Shown one piece after another: positions 11,641 through 23,104 of a stretch of DNA of 64,000 nt; position 1 is the stretch's first letter; each line of letters opens with the position of its first letter. A program made the position numbers and the translations under genes. The notes below the pieces were generated by a model. It was not told the DNA's origin. It was given only the letters and a program-made list of their open reading frames with translations, and did no database searches. The stretch is from Gordius sp. MW1 (taxonomy: Eukaryota; Nematomorpha; Gordioida; Gordea; Gordiidae), in assembly GCA_964036665.1 (NCBI GenBank), contig OZ038527.1:22601901-22665900 (forward strand), written 5' to 3'.

Positions 11641-12590
11641 TGAATTATTTTTTTTTTCAAACTAATAGAGGTTTATTTTAAAATAATGGTGTATGATACA
11701 TGCTAAATTATATTAGATTAATGAGCCGACATAGAGCCATGGATTGAAATTGTATTGAATTTTACAATATCCATGATGATATTCTGCTTGATGTAAAAGA
11801 ATTCTTTGGGATCGTGTGTAATGGAGGTAATATATTTTGACATTTGTTTAAGGTATTGGCTGCTCTCGAGACCTAAATTACCAAGGGTCGGGGCACTACT
11901 TGTACAAAAATAATATTGCTGAGTTATTTGTCTTTTTCCACTTTCTTACCCTCAGTAGAAAAGATGAGGTCGGGAGAGGTGTTTGATTTGTCGAATATAT
12001 CCACCGTAGTCAAGTGCTTAGGTCGCGAGCCCACGGGATAAATGTTCCGTCGGGTCTTTCCGTCAGTTGAGCTTAGGACTGTGAGTTACGAAAGCTGGCT
12101 TATTCAAAATTGCCCAATTATATTATTTATTTTGGAATGAGCCACCCCTTGCTGTATTGGCAGTGCAAAAGATGATGGCCGTTTGTTAGAACGGGTTGGC
12201 GAGAGGTAGCAGTTGAAGGGAGACATAATGTCGCAGCCGAGGCGTAGACCTACAGCTATTCGAAGTACCTCGTCCGACAAGTGTAACCTTAATTTTTGAC
12301 ATGGCAGGACCTCGAGCCATTCTTAACCGGAAAATGCCCAACTGAAGTGGAGATTATCCAAAGATAGGTTGTTCGAAGAGAGGGAACCTAACGTGATATG
12401 AGTGGTAAATTCCGACATCTTTTCGGGTGCTTCTTGTTGACTGGGCTGAGGAATTAAGTTTAAAGTGTTTCCAGGCCTGAAGGGCGCTGCCGAGGTGCGG
12501 ATCTTGGGTGTGAGTAAGTTGTTTGGTTAGCTCGTCCGTTGATAAACGGGATGAAATAAACCCTGCAAGTGAAATTTGATTTGATTGATT
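11641..12590 (-). pseudogene. R2-like retroelement 3' end nested in Gypsy relic (right arm)
   Basis: Inverse counterpart of 9241-10140. It begins at a T tract after GGTTGAATTA (the A tract of the minus-sense element) and ends near 12590, where the Gypsy sequence AATGATGCAACTATTC resumes. Frames are broken; homology was judged from long near-identical stretches to the left-arm copy. Confidence 0.65.
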
Positions 12591-13828
12591 GTAATTGGAG
12601 CAAACCTATCAATGATGCAACTATTCGAAGATCAATTTACCAGAAGATGAGCTATCGATTGAAATTGATTTAATATATTAAAATATATTTTATTTATAAA
12701 AAAAGGTATCACATGGGTAAAATACATTGGTAAATCAAAAATTAATACTACAGAAGAAAACGCGTTAAAAACTAATTAGATGGCATTTCCGTGTATGGAA
12801 ATCGTGTTGAATTTGACGATTTCCATAGTGATCTTTATTGGCAACATGGGTTAGTCGTCACAGAAAAATTAAACCTGGTTTCGCTAGAAAAATTGCATAC
12901 GGACACCCGGGAATATCTGGAATGATTGATCTAGCAAAATTTTATTGTTGGTGGCCCAAGATCCGAAGATATTGAAAATTTTGTCCAAAAATGTTAAGGT
13001 TGTCAACAAAATCGACTTAATATGTTAGAATCTTCTTTGTATCAATGACCTATAAAAGAGGAAGCAATGGATCGCGTTCATATAGATTTGGCAGGACCTA
13101 TAAACTGCAGATGTTGGCTGATTTTAGTCAATGAGTATTCAAAGTGGCCTGAGGAAAAATCATAAATACCTTAAATTCGGCCGGAATTATCAAAGCGTTG
13201 CGCGAATGGTTTGCGCAATTGGGAATGCCAATAATTAGTAACCGATAACGTTAGTCAATTCCTGGGAGAGGAATTCTCAATATAAAGGACAATGGTATTA
13301 AGCATATGGACATCCACATACCATCCAAAATCTAATGTGTGAAAGATTTATCCAGACACTAAAATCACGGTTTTAGGGAACCGTTAGAATCAAGACGATG
13401 ATAAAACATTGGCTCAGGTGCTTATGGCTTACAGATTTACCCCTCACAATACTACAAGTGTGGCTCCCTATGAATTGATGTTTAAAAGAAGAATCCAGTC
13501 TTGTTTTGACCAACTGCGACGTTCTACCAAGAAGACAACTATCGATTATGTTTGGAAACAAAAGTACTATCATGATAGGAAGGTTTTTGATCGCAGTTTT
13601 CAGGAAGGGGATAAAGTTTGGGTAAAAAATGAAAAAGAAAAGGGTTGGCACGAGGGATTTTTTGAATATAGGAAAAATGATTTTTACGATGTATGGGCAG
13701 AAGGACGGATTAAACCTAAACATATAAATGATTTACGGAAAGCCATATACAACCTAAAGGAATCAATAGAGGGCGAGCAACCAAATGGGGGACTTAAACA
13801 AGGTGATATACAGAGACCTCAACTACGG
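12591..13828 (+). pseudogene. Gypsy-type integrase (right arm)
   Basis: The plus strand carries GHPGISGMIDLAKFYCWW and FCPKM (zinc-binding region), MDRVHIDLAGPINC and LREWFAQLGMP (core), and an open frame 13409-13852 with LMAYRFTPHNTTSVAPYELM, KYYHDRKVFDRSFQEGDKVW and GRIKPKHINDLRKA. The D-D-E core contains stops and a frameshift near 13240-13270. An extra stretch of about 175 bp at 12670-12845 is absent from the left arm. Confidence 0.8.
12794..12827. other. Perfect 12-bp stem hairpin
   Basis: TATGGAAATCGT at 12794-12805 and its exact reverse complement at 12816-12827 flank a 10-nt loop. It lies in the right-arm-specific insertion and is absent from the left arm. Confidence 0.6.
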
Positions 13829-14090
13829 GTGTGTCTTAATACGCGATTTTGAATCTAAATTAAAAAAGCGAATGCATGATAAAACATAGCCGCGTCTTAC
13901 TACGAGCGTCACGTCATTTTTGATTTGTTTTTGCTCATTAAACATATATATCCTTTAATTACGCTTACTAATGCATATTCACATGGTAACTAAAGTAAAA
14001 TTGTTGATTCCACGACATGTAAATCGCATGTTTGGTAAACAAAATATGGCGCTTTCAAGTTGAATCGTGTATTAAGACGGGGGTTAGACA
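13829..14090. mobile_element. MITE with GTCTTAATACRCGATT termini
   Basis: The left side reads GTGTCTTAATACGCGATT and the right side, inverted, reads GTCTTAATACACGATTC. The roughly 262-bp insert is absent from the equivalent place in the left Gypsy arm, where the terminal sequence runs on without interruption. I could not fix the target duplication. Confidence 0.65.
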
Positions 14091-14160
14091 ATCCCCAAGG
14101 ATACGACGATGAATATTAATCTTATGGGGGGCTATAGTAATATTGTTGATATAGATATTG

Positions 14161-15303
14161 AAGCAACTAAATTCTAGGATGTGAAAGTAGTTATGAACTA
14201 GAAACTTATAGCAAATTGGTAAAAGTCAAACATAGCGCCAAATAAATTTTATATTTGTAAATAAGCTATTATTCCCTATTAAAATTATAAAAACAGCCAA
14301 AAGGTCATAGTTCTTAAATTAGGCCCATTTGTGCCGTTTAAATTTATAATTCCACCGTTTAAAATTTTTAAGACCTGTCCAAATTTGTTATAGATTCGCG
14401 ATCAGCAACGGACTAATTGATATTAAAAGTATTATGTTAATTTAAAGCTGTTCCAATCAGTTAAAATTTGATGTAAACTTTTTGTAATTCACCGATTTAG
14501 CGAACACAATTTTTTATAACGTATGTAATGCAATTTGCTCTATAGTCCACACTGTTGAATTGAAACTATCAAATGAGACTGATATGTGATCTCGCTGGGC
14601 AATCGCTTAAAGAGGGACAAAATTAAATTTTTTTAAAATTATAATATAATTAAATAAATGCATACTCTTAAAAATTAGCCATAATTTTTAATCAGATTAT
14701 TTGAGATAATGTTTATAAATATTCATTCAGATAGTCGGGTGCAAAATGAAACAACCATCTTAACCTTACAAGGGAGTCATGATGAAAATGAGACTTTGCA
14801 TTTAAACCAGTGAAGAAGATGATGAATTATAAATACATTCTTTTTAAGTACTTAACATAACAATATGCAAATTTTTTCATTCAATTATTACATCATCAAT
14901 AAACCAACTTGTAATTTTATGACAACCATTTAGCTTACTACTATGTGTTGGTTGAGCATTTCATTTTTAACTAATTTTAAATACTTTTGTAATTTAATCT
15001 TAGTCCGATAACGGATTTAACTCAAATAATTGTAGTAGTGATAGTTTTGTCAAATAAAAAATCGCTTTGAGCGCTTATTGAATTTTGCTAATGATTAAAA
15101 GCAAAACGTTAGTCTAAGTTAAATAAGTCACAGAAATAGGACTATTACGTCTAACATTCGAATAAAAATTGGTGGATTAACAAGATTGCAGGTTTTTAAC
15201 CGATATTTCCCTTTGAGATTGTTGACTTCAGAATGCGGAGGTCAAAATGTTATTATTCTACCCTAAATTGGTTTGATATATTATTAATTTCAATATATTT
15301 CAA
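14161..15303. other. AT-rich DNA, no confident gene
   Basis: Nothing convincing on either strand. Around 14730-14830 a short stretch has non-AT-like codon content (words such as LTLQGSHDENETLHL, and in another frame TSEEDDEL before a stop). This could be a decayed exon, but there is no homology I recognise. Confidence 0.4.
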
Positions 15304-15479
15304 CATAAGCGTAGCCAGGGGGGGGCATGAAGGGACAGCTGCCGTCATCTAAATCCAAAAATTTGATGAAATTTATTAAAACTATGACTAAAATCTCAAA
15401 AAAGTTCATTTTGACCCCCCCCCCCCCTAAATCAATATTGCCCCCCCTCCCTCTAATTCCATTGCTGGCTACGCCCGTA
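15304..15479. mobile_element. G-rich GCGTAGCC-family TIR element, 176 bp
   Basis: CATAAGCGTAGCCAGG at the left and GCTGGCTACGCCCGTA at the right, with 8-bp direct repeats TATTTCAA (15296-15303 and 15480-15487). G and C homopolymer runs sit just inside each end. Confidence 0.85.
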
Positions 15480-15699
15480 TATTTCAAATAGATTATAGTC
15501 AAGATAGAGACAGACTTACCCAAAGAAAAGCCAAAACAATGAAAATTAGAAATGGCTCTTAAACATTCTCAAATTTAAGCCCTCTGGCAGCATTCCCTAG
15601 CACGGCTATAAATAAATATATTTATAGTGGTTGGCAAACATTCCAGGTTAAAGGTGCCTCCATCTCTTATAAAATAAAGCTTAATGTCTTCGTTTACAT

Positions 15700-15845
15700 C
15701 TGTCGGCCACCCCCTGGCTACGCCCATGATTGTGTCTTTTTTAATATACTTTTTAGAAACAATTCATCAGCTTCACAAAGTTCGACCATTTTCATTGTCC
15801 CCCCCCCCCCCCCCCCCTATAATTCAATGCTGACTACGCCCATGG
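15700..15845. mobile_element. Two truncated GCGTAGCC-family ends
   Basis: CCCCCTGGCTACGCCCATG at about 15711-15729 and a long C run followed by GACTACGCCCATGG near 15798-15843 are right-hand ends of the family. Matching left ends were not found; the C run may also be prone to sequencing error. Confidence 0.5.
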
Positions 15846-16326
15846 TGTAACTTAATTACAATTATTATAATTTTTGAATAGCAGAAGTTGATTTGCAAAA
15901 CACATATACTACCTCTCGTTGTATAAACTCCATAAAATAATTAAATATCTAATTTATTAATTCTCAAACACATATTGCAATATATATATAAAAAATAATA
16001 TTGTTTGGCTTGATATTTAACAACACATTTGAATTTTACTATGATAGTGTCCACGCTTTCATATAAGGATATATTTCCCTTGATAATGAAAAAAATAGAA
16101 AGGGGGGCCGATGCCCAGTTTAAACTTATAATTTTCATTAAATATCCATTTCACAAAATTCAAGGTCATTTTAGATTTTCCCACAGGTCGTTTTTTATAG
16201 TGCACACCGTTATAAAATTTTTTAAATTTAAAACACATTTATACTCGGAGAAAATTTATTAGACCATCTTCTTCATTTTGTGATTGAGGTTTGAGCCATT
16301 CGCTTAAAGTATCCGTGGTCTAGTGT

Positions 16327-16440
16327 TGTAAAAATGGCTGCGTTTTGTCATAGCTTTTTTGGTCTGTTTTTCTTTGTCGCATATAGAGATCAAAGGTAAT
16401 TTGGATAAACCATCGGTATTTTTATGTTTAGGTTTAACAA
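16327..16440. mobile_element. Degenerate GGCTGGGTTTTG-family TIR element
   Basis: TGTAAAAATGGCTGCGTTTTG, then TTTTTGGTCTGTTTTTCTT and GTCGCAT in the same order as the better-preserved copy at 40445-40610. The right end is eroded. Confidence 0.5.
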
Positions 16441-16756
16441 ATAATGATATATAAGTACATTATTTGACCGAATTAAAACAAAACAATTAGACGCAAGGCC
16501 GAGAGTAAAGTGCCACAGCACTATATGTATTAACTTAAACAATTATCAAATGTCAAACATTTTATAATTTTTTGTTAATTTTATTAATTACAAAAACTGG
16601 TTATAATTTTTACTATAATTTACCTTAGGTTGTGGGCGATGTTTAAACGAACTGGTTAAACATAACCAGTAAATCATGTTTTCTTTCGTTTTTGCGATTA
16701 CAGTCAAAACTAATGTGTATCAATAGAGAAAAAAGATTAGAAATACATTATCGCCG

Positions 16757-16821
16757 AACTCGTTGCACCTTTTAAGGTGACAGAGTTGGGGACCTAGGAG
16801 TCCAGCAGTTTTAACAACTGC
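16757..16821 (+). ncRNA. Possible structured RNA: three consecutive hairpins
   Basis: Three stems follow each other within 65 bp. AACTC (16757-16761) pairs with GAGTT (16783-16787) around an inner CACC/GGTG stem; GGAC (16790-16793) pairs with GTCC (16800-16803); GCAGTT (16805-16810) pairs with AACTGC (16816-16821). The GC content stands out from the flanks. I see no tRNA A/B boxes, Sm site or known RNA signature, and either strand could be transcribed. It may equally be a transposon end. Confidence 0.25.
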
Positions 16822-17348
16822 GACCAATATAAATTATACTATATAAAAGAAGTTTAGTAAATGCCAATTTAAATGTATTTTAAGTAAATCTAATTTAATA
16901 AAATAGATTAATTAATATTAATAATTAAACAAAAAATTGTAAAAACACATAAAAACTAATGTAAATTTTTAACAAGTTTTAAATGATTAAATGAAAATGC
17001 TTCACAACTATGAATAGGAAACACTGATTAAAATAAGGTACCTTAAATGCAGGTATCCTACCAATGGTCAGATAAGAGATTATATATGCACATTATTCAA
17101 ACACACACCACTGCACAAATAAAGATAATATTTAATTCACTCATTTATTGGATCATTTATATATACATGCATATGTAACATTATTTTAAAATGAATTAAT
17201 GTTGTTGGGTATAATCTTTTACTAAAATACAAATTATATAAAAAATATTTCATAAATGTGAAAACTTAATGTAAAACCAACAAAAATATTATATCTAAAT
17301 GATCAAAATAAATTTTGGAAAAAGGTCATATTGTGTGATAAATCTATA

Positions 17349-17354
17349 TTTATT
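17349..17354 (-). promoter_or_regulatory. Polyadenylation signal AATAAA of ZNF207
   Basis: A minus-strand AATAAA lies 35 nt downstream of the ZNF207 stop codon (17389-17391), giving a very short 3' UTR, in keeping with the compact gene. Confidence 0.6.
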
Positions 17355-17388
17355 GCCTTCCAAAGGTAACTGTCCACGAATGTATTCT

Positions 17389-18530
17389 TCAGCGCGGAAA
17401 ATTTGGATTGAACATAGGTCCCATGCGTGGGCGACCCACTAAAAAGATAATATTTTATTTTTTAGGTTATAAATTTTAATTACCAAAAATTAAAAATCTA
17501 GTTAATTTCAAAAAATCGTCTGCGTTTTTAGGGAATGAGCGAATTTGAAAACTAATCTTCCCCAAGTCAAAATCAAACATATTAATGATTCCTAGTCATA
17601 TTATTTTACATATACATAATTAGAAAGATCCCCAACATTTCAAAAATACAAGTTTATTTTTAAAGATAGCCAGTATTTCCTAGAGTACACGTTAAACTAA
17701 TAAATAAAGCAGAACCTTTGGCAATTACTCTTTATGCAATAGAAGCATTAAAGTCACTTCAGGAGTCAAAACAATACATTAAAGTGTACATGAAGATTTG
17801 AGACAAGCATATGTAAGTTTTTAATTTTAAAAGGTATGAAAGGAAGTCAACAACTATTACTCATCATCACTGGAAATCTCATGGGTTCTGGTCCCATACC
17901 AGGGCCCCCAGCAGGCCTAAACATGGGAGGCCCCCTCATAAACTGAGGTGGGCCTCCGAATTGTGAAGGCCTCAAGAGTTGATGATGTGGCAGTGGAGGT
18001 GGAGGTCCACGTGGGTAAAAATTATTGTTTTGAGCCGGGGCTTCTGTTGGCCCTCCTACAAAGTAACCATCTGGCGTAGGAAAATAATTAGAGGATTGAG
18101 TTAGGTAGAGATAGGGATTGTTTGTTGCTGGACCATCTGAAAGACCCTGCACTACTGGTATGGGAGGTGAAGGCTGACCATCGCTGGCTGGATAGAGATT
18201 GGAAGCTCCAATACTAAATATGTCCCCTGAGTAGTGCAATTATAGAATATTCAATTACTTTGTTAAACAATTATTTGTCAAAAAAATACTTGTGATATGA
18301 AGGAATAGGTTTAAGTTTTTTGCATATAAAACCTCCTTAATATAATGTAAAGAAAACATCTAGTAATTAGATTTTTGTGCCAAGAAAGCTTCCAACAGCA
18401 GTAAAAAATAGTAGAACATCAAAAAAGTTAACTAAAGCTCCTTAATCATATTGATACAAAGATAAAGTTTACAAATTAAGCAATTGTAAATATTTACATC
18501 AAAATTTAGCAAAATTATATGTTAGATACG

Positions 18531-18569
<39 letters not shown>

Positions 18570-21535
18570 TATAGTTTTGAAGAAAGTTACTATATATGTT
18601 GAATGTTATTTACACTTCTCTATTCTTAGTGCATTCCTTATTAATATTAATTGCATAGATTTAAAAGATTATCTCATTAAAGACATATGATTGCCAGAGC
18701 CAACATTCAGTAAAGTGTTGTGTCAACATAAATTCCAAGGTCTTGTCTTTACCATTAGTTTTAAAGTTAAGACTATGTATAAGGCTTAAATATCGAGCCT
18801 GGCAACCAAAAACTTGCAGCTTTTCAATGTGTACAATATCACATAAAATAAATTTATTTGCTGCTTTAAAAATATTATTTAATAATCACAAAGGGAGGTG
18901 GTGAGCCATTTTTTAATCATTGAGGTGATGGGTGAAAAGGTTTAAGAAGCATATATAACATGACCAATTATAAGCACAGAAAGGCAAATATAATTAAAAA
19001 ATAACTCCAAATAAGTCCTGAGATTCATAATAGGTTTCTATAAATCATAAATACATTACAATTATACTGACATAATATATTATAGTCAAAATATTTTTCA
19101 ATAACAAATTTTATAGACACAATAAATTGTGAAAGGCTGCAATCTTTTTAATAACAACTTATATTGATATCAAACTTTATACAAGAATTACAGTTTATTA
19201 AAGGCAAAAATTAAAAAATAACTAAAAACAAGTGCTGGTTTCTACAAATCATAAATACATACAAAGTAACTTAATATATAAATTCTAGTCAAAATATTTA
19301 ACAATAACAAATTTTATAGACGCGTTTAAATGTGAAAGGCTGCTATCTTAATATCAACTTACTTTGTTAAAACCTTTATATAGTAATTAAAGTTTATTAC
19401 AAGCTTACTTATTTTAATTTTACTCTATATCAATTTAATGTAGATCCTTTAGTGTATACAATTTAGTATATATAGCATGGGCGTAGCTAGGTTATGCATT
19501 AGGGGGGTAAAAGGGGGGGAGGGGGGCAAAACATATTTTTTTTTTAATTTTTAAAGGTTTTTGCATTGAGTTTTTTTGCCATCTAGGGGGGGGGGCGCAA
19601 GTTCAAAAAATGCAAGGCCAACTTAGAGTCTAGTATTTTCTTAGTTGGACTAATCTCAATAATGGGTCCCTTCAAGGTATGTGTGATTTGGCAGCGCTAC
19701 TCCTTGTTATGTTTGACAATGGTAATTAAATAGTTTTGAAAGCAATGCCCCCCTGGCTATGCCATGATATATATAGTAAAATTTGTATTCATTTTTTTGT
19801 CAATTTAATTATTTGCAGTCGTTTAGTTTGTAAACTTTGTATTAAATTGTCATGATTCTGTATATGATTTAAAAGATTAAAAATAGTTTAAATTTGTGAT
19901 AACATCTTTTATTTATCAATCATAAATATACAAGCATAAAAAGCTAACTTGGTGCACTGAAGATGGATACTGGAGGCATAAGGTCTGGCATCGGAGGGAA
20001 AGGAGGTGGGGGCCTGAATGGAATGACATTTGGCTGATTTAAAGCTTGATTGGTCAGCATAGGTGGTACCATATTATTTGTGTCAGTTGGAAGGGTAGGA
20101 GGATGTGCAACATTTAGCATGAGAGTTGTTGATTGAGGTATTGGCAAAACAACATTTTCACTTACATTTGAGTCTCTTGTAAGTGGCTCTTGGTTGCACT
20201 TAGATTTATATTTGGGTAAAAGTGCCCTGAGCTCCTCCTTCACATAAAAAAATAACCAAAATATATTATTTTTAAAGTAAAAAAACTATTAAAATTTTTG
20301 TAAAAATTAAACTTATGATAATTACAGCAGATAAATTGGGGTCTGGGTGCATGATTTTAACAACTAATCCGGAAGAAGAGAGTATGACAGGTGAAATATG
20401 GGTGGTCGATTTTATTCCATTTGGTACTGTTTCATTTGAACTCTTTAAGAAATTTTTGAGTGATGCATTAAGTTCAACATTGGTGGTGGTATTAGAAGGT
20501 AAAGGTGAAATATACTGTTGAAGGGGTAGATGATTCACATTATTTGTTCTGACAAAAAAGGTTTTTAAGACTATAAGATAAAAAAGAAAATTAATTACTT
20601 AGATGACATATGGGATTCTAAATTAGCATAGGCTGGAAACATTGGTCTTCCATTCCCAGGCTCTAAAACACCCATAATCTATATAAGTTAACAAAAACAT
20701 GATAGTTATAGCAATTATTTATAATTAAATCCAATAAAACTAATAAAGATATAGCAGTTATAGCTGATAACTATAAAATTACTTGATTAGAATGAAAATT
20801 TTGCCTCAATGGTGGTGGTGGGATATTAGGGGGTAAAGCAATATTGGGTGGGGCAAGGCCAGGGATCCTAAAAACAAATTAGTTATTAGCAATTATAGGT
20901 ACAACTAACATAGGAGGTAAAACTGGGGGAGGACCCAATGGAGGTGCATTCATTGAAACTGGTGGTGGATTGCGCATTGGAAAATATCCTTTAAATAATG
21001 GAGCCACAAAAGATTATACAATTATATATAATTTAATTGTTATTTTGTACCTTGAAATGTAGGAATGTTAGGAATTAAGTTGGATGATGATGGCTGATTA
21101 AAATAATTTACAATTATTGGGCCTCCTTGGAAAATCTTAAATTAATAATGGATTTAATTACCTCTCATTTCGTTGCGGGAAAGAATATCTTCATCTGGAA
21201 TACCTTCCATTCCATAAATTTCTAATGCTATATTTGTCCTGTGGGGTAAAGAATTAGGCACCTTATCAATATCCTCCTTGTGCACCTAAAGCAAAGGGTG
21301 AATTTATATAAAATTTACTAATTTACCTGTAGGCAGTGGATTTGCAAACCTGGACCAGTAAATAATCTTTTATGACACATATGACATTTAAAGTGTTTTG
21401 CTTTTTGATGCTGGATGAGAATTTTTTCATCATCAAAATCACGATTACAATACCTATCATGCGTTTAATGATATAATAAGCATCTAAGATTTACCAGCAC
21501 CAAGGTTTAGAAAACTTTTTTTTCTTTCGGCCCAT
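17389..21535 (-). CDS. ZNF207: ZNF207/BuGZ zinc-finger protein, 11 exons, 512 aa
   Basis: The family binds Bub3 and microtubules and promotes kinetochore-microtubule attachment. Exons (high to low): 21495-21535, 21327-21453, 21162-21285, 21051-21125, 20910-20988, 20783-20867, 20599-20678, 20326-20548, 19949-20237, 17861-18226, 17389-17438. All junctions are GT-AG and phases agree through to the stop, giving 512 aa (human isoforms are about 480-495). The N-terminus [16 protein letters not shown] is diagnostic. Two C2H2 fingers use C13-C16-H29-H34 and C37-C40-H53-H58, followed by [15 protein letters not shown] Pro/Met/Asn-rich low-complexity region follows. Residues around 269-288 ([19 protein letters not shown]) match the Bub3-binding GLEBS-type segment with its E-E pair. 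The C-terminus is Gly/Pro/Met/Arg-rich ([15 protein letters not shown]). Seven introns are 36-88 bp. The least certain junctions are the 1.7-kb intron (18227-19948) and the start of exon 9. Confidence 0.95.
18227..19948. other. Large ZNF207 intron 9 with repeats
   Basis: This 1,722-bp intron is far larger than most of its siblings. It holds a (TA)n tract near 18533-18567, a diverged pair of direct repeats around 19010-19090 and 19235-19330 (both with TTCTA, AATCATAAATACAT and AATAACAAATTTTATAGAC), and a G-rich TIR element at 19476-19768. TE insertion plausibly explains part of its size. Confidence 0.7.
19476..19768. mobile_element. G-rich GCGTAGCC-family TIR element in ZNF207 intron
   Basis: CATGGGCGTAGCTAGG at the left and CCCTGGCTATGCCATG at the right, with G runs inside the left end. 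Flanks are TA-rich (ATATATAG on both sides), so the exact target duplication is ambiguous by a base or two. Longer than the other copies. Confidence 0.75.
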
Positions 21536-21622
21536 TTATATTTTGCAATTACACGATTTAATACTTCAACTTTTATGATACGGTCCGAACAGCTGATAAT
21601 TCAAAAGTAACTATTAAAACCG
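21536..21622 (-). promoter_or_regulatory. ZNF207 leader/promoter, left copy of about 100-bp duplication
   Basis: The sequence immediately upstream of the ZNF207 start codon (plus strand TTATATTTTGCAATTACACG to ATTAAAACCG) is repeated at 27178-27275. It contains CAGCTG and TATGATACGG. The last 13 bases of the duplicated block (CCATGTGTGTGGA) are displaced to 23554-23566 by a later transposon. The core promoter of ZNF207 presumably lies here or in the transposon now abutting it. Confidence 0.6.
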
Positions 21623-22299
21623 AATCCGGGTCAAACGTTATAAAGTCAAACGTTTCATAGTACCGCATTTAGGTACATATTTAAAATATAAAAATAAAGA
21701 TAAAATAATAGACAATATTTTAGTATAAAAGGTATTATATAAAAAGGGTGCAAGGATATTATAATATAAATCTTTAGCATAAAAAATTAATTTAATTATA
21801 ATTGCCTAACTCTAATTGTATTAGTTTATTTAAATTAGTAAAGTTTATTATATAATAAAAAATTTAAATTGGCTTAGATATAATTTTTGATTGAATTGGA
21901 AATGTAGTTAAGGTTAAGAATTGTAAATATTTAGTCTGTTAAAGTTTTATTAAAAATAGGATCTTTTCTTATTACTGGGCATATAAATTTTATTTTGAGA
22001 TTTTATTGTTTATGTTTGTAAATAAACATTATCAAATGATCTTTTAGTTTTATTTCAAGGACTAATCATAATAAGCAAGCAACATTTATTTTACAGAAAA
22101 TTATTTTATTAATTTCTTTTTACAAATAGATCCTTGAAGATAGTGATATTTGATTTCCTTAAACCTAAACTAGAATTGGCAATATTTATTAATAAGATTG
22201 TGATTAATAATTAAGATGAAAAACACACCTTACTATAAAAATTTATAAAAAACTAGAAATAAATTTTATTTATATGGTTGTAATTGATTCATGAGAATG

Positions 22300-23090
22300 T
22301 AAATACATATAAACGGATACACTGTCAATAGAAATTATGATATAAGTTTTTAAATTAAATAACTCAAATGGGATATAGGTAGATTTGTTGCATCATAAGA
22401 TGATTGTATAGATCCACTGTCTATAGAAATTATGATATAAGTTTTTAAATTAAATAACTCAAATGGGATATACGTAGATTTGTTGCATCATTTAAGTAAG
22501 ATGATTGTATAGATCCACTGTCTATAGAAATGATGATATAAGTTTTTAAATTTAATTACTCAAATGGGATATAGGTAGATTTGTTCATCATTTAAGTAAG
22601 ATGATTGTATGGATCCACTGTCTATAGAAATGATGATATAAGTTTTTAAATTAAATTACTCAAATGGGATATAGGTAGATTTGTTGCATCATTTAAGTAA
22701 GATGATTGTATAGATCCACTGTCTATAGAAATGATGATATAAGTTTTTAAATTTAATTACTCAAATGGGATTTAGGTAGATTTGTTGCATCATTTAAGTA
22801 AGATGATTGTATGGATCCACTGTCTATAGAAATGATGATATCAGTTTTTAAATTAAATTACTCAAATGGGATATAGGTGGATTTGTTGCATCATTTAAGT
22901 AAGATGATTGTATAGATCCACTGTCTATAGAAATTTTGATATAAGTTTTTAAATTAAATAAGTCAAATGGGATATAGGTAGATTTGTTGCATCATTTAAG
23001 TAAGATGATTGTATAGATCCACTGTCTATAGAAATGATGATATAAATTTTTAAATTGAATTACTCAAATGGGATACAGGTAGATCTGAAG
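22300..23090. repeat. Tandem repeat, about 102-bp unit, about 8 copies
   Basis: Each unit contains GATCCACTGTCTATAGAA, TGATATAAGTTTTTAAATT and CTCAAATGGGATATAGGTAG. Units differ by a few bases and one is short. It fills the middle of the MULE-like element. Confidence 0.9.
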
Positions 23091-23104
23091 GTATCAATCC
23101 ATAA

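Larger units (their letters stand above)
6720..14160. repeat. Giant inverted duplication of a Gypsy relic
   Basis: Left arm (about 6720-10811, minus-sense Gypsy) and right arm (about 10997-14160, plus-sense) carry the same order of modules: RT connection/RNase H, nested R2-like fragment, integrase HHCC, core, C-terminus, then a shared terminal phrase (TACGACGATSAATATTAATC). The arms differ by substitutions and by private insertions: foldback plus Ginger-like on the left, and 12670-12845 plus 13829-14090 on the right. The duplication is therefore old, not an assembly mirror artefact. Confidence 0.8.

Noticed and set aside
6720-14160. Complete LTR retrotransposon with LTRs
   Set aside because: No direct long terminal repeats, primer-binding site or gag could be found; only pol fragments remain, arranged as an inverted pair.
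14730-14830. Possible acidic C-terminal exon (TSEEDDEL before a stop)
   Set aside because: The supporting words are in different frames and no splice sites or homologue tie them together; too weak to call.
17847-18239. Single-exon gene starting at 18239
   Set aside because: The apparent start is TTG; a CTACTCAG acceptor at 18227 in matching phase and a GTAATA donor at 17860 make this exon 10 of ZNF207.
19944-20538. Separate small genes in the ZNF207 region (frames 19944-20243, 20272-20538, and plus-strand 20315-20521)
   Set aside because: The minus-strand frames are exons 9 and 8 of ZNF207 extended into introns; the plus-strand frame is the antisense shadow of exon 8.
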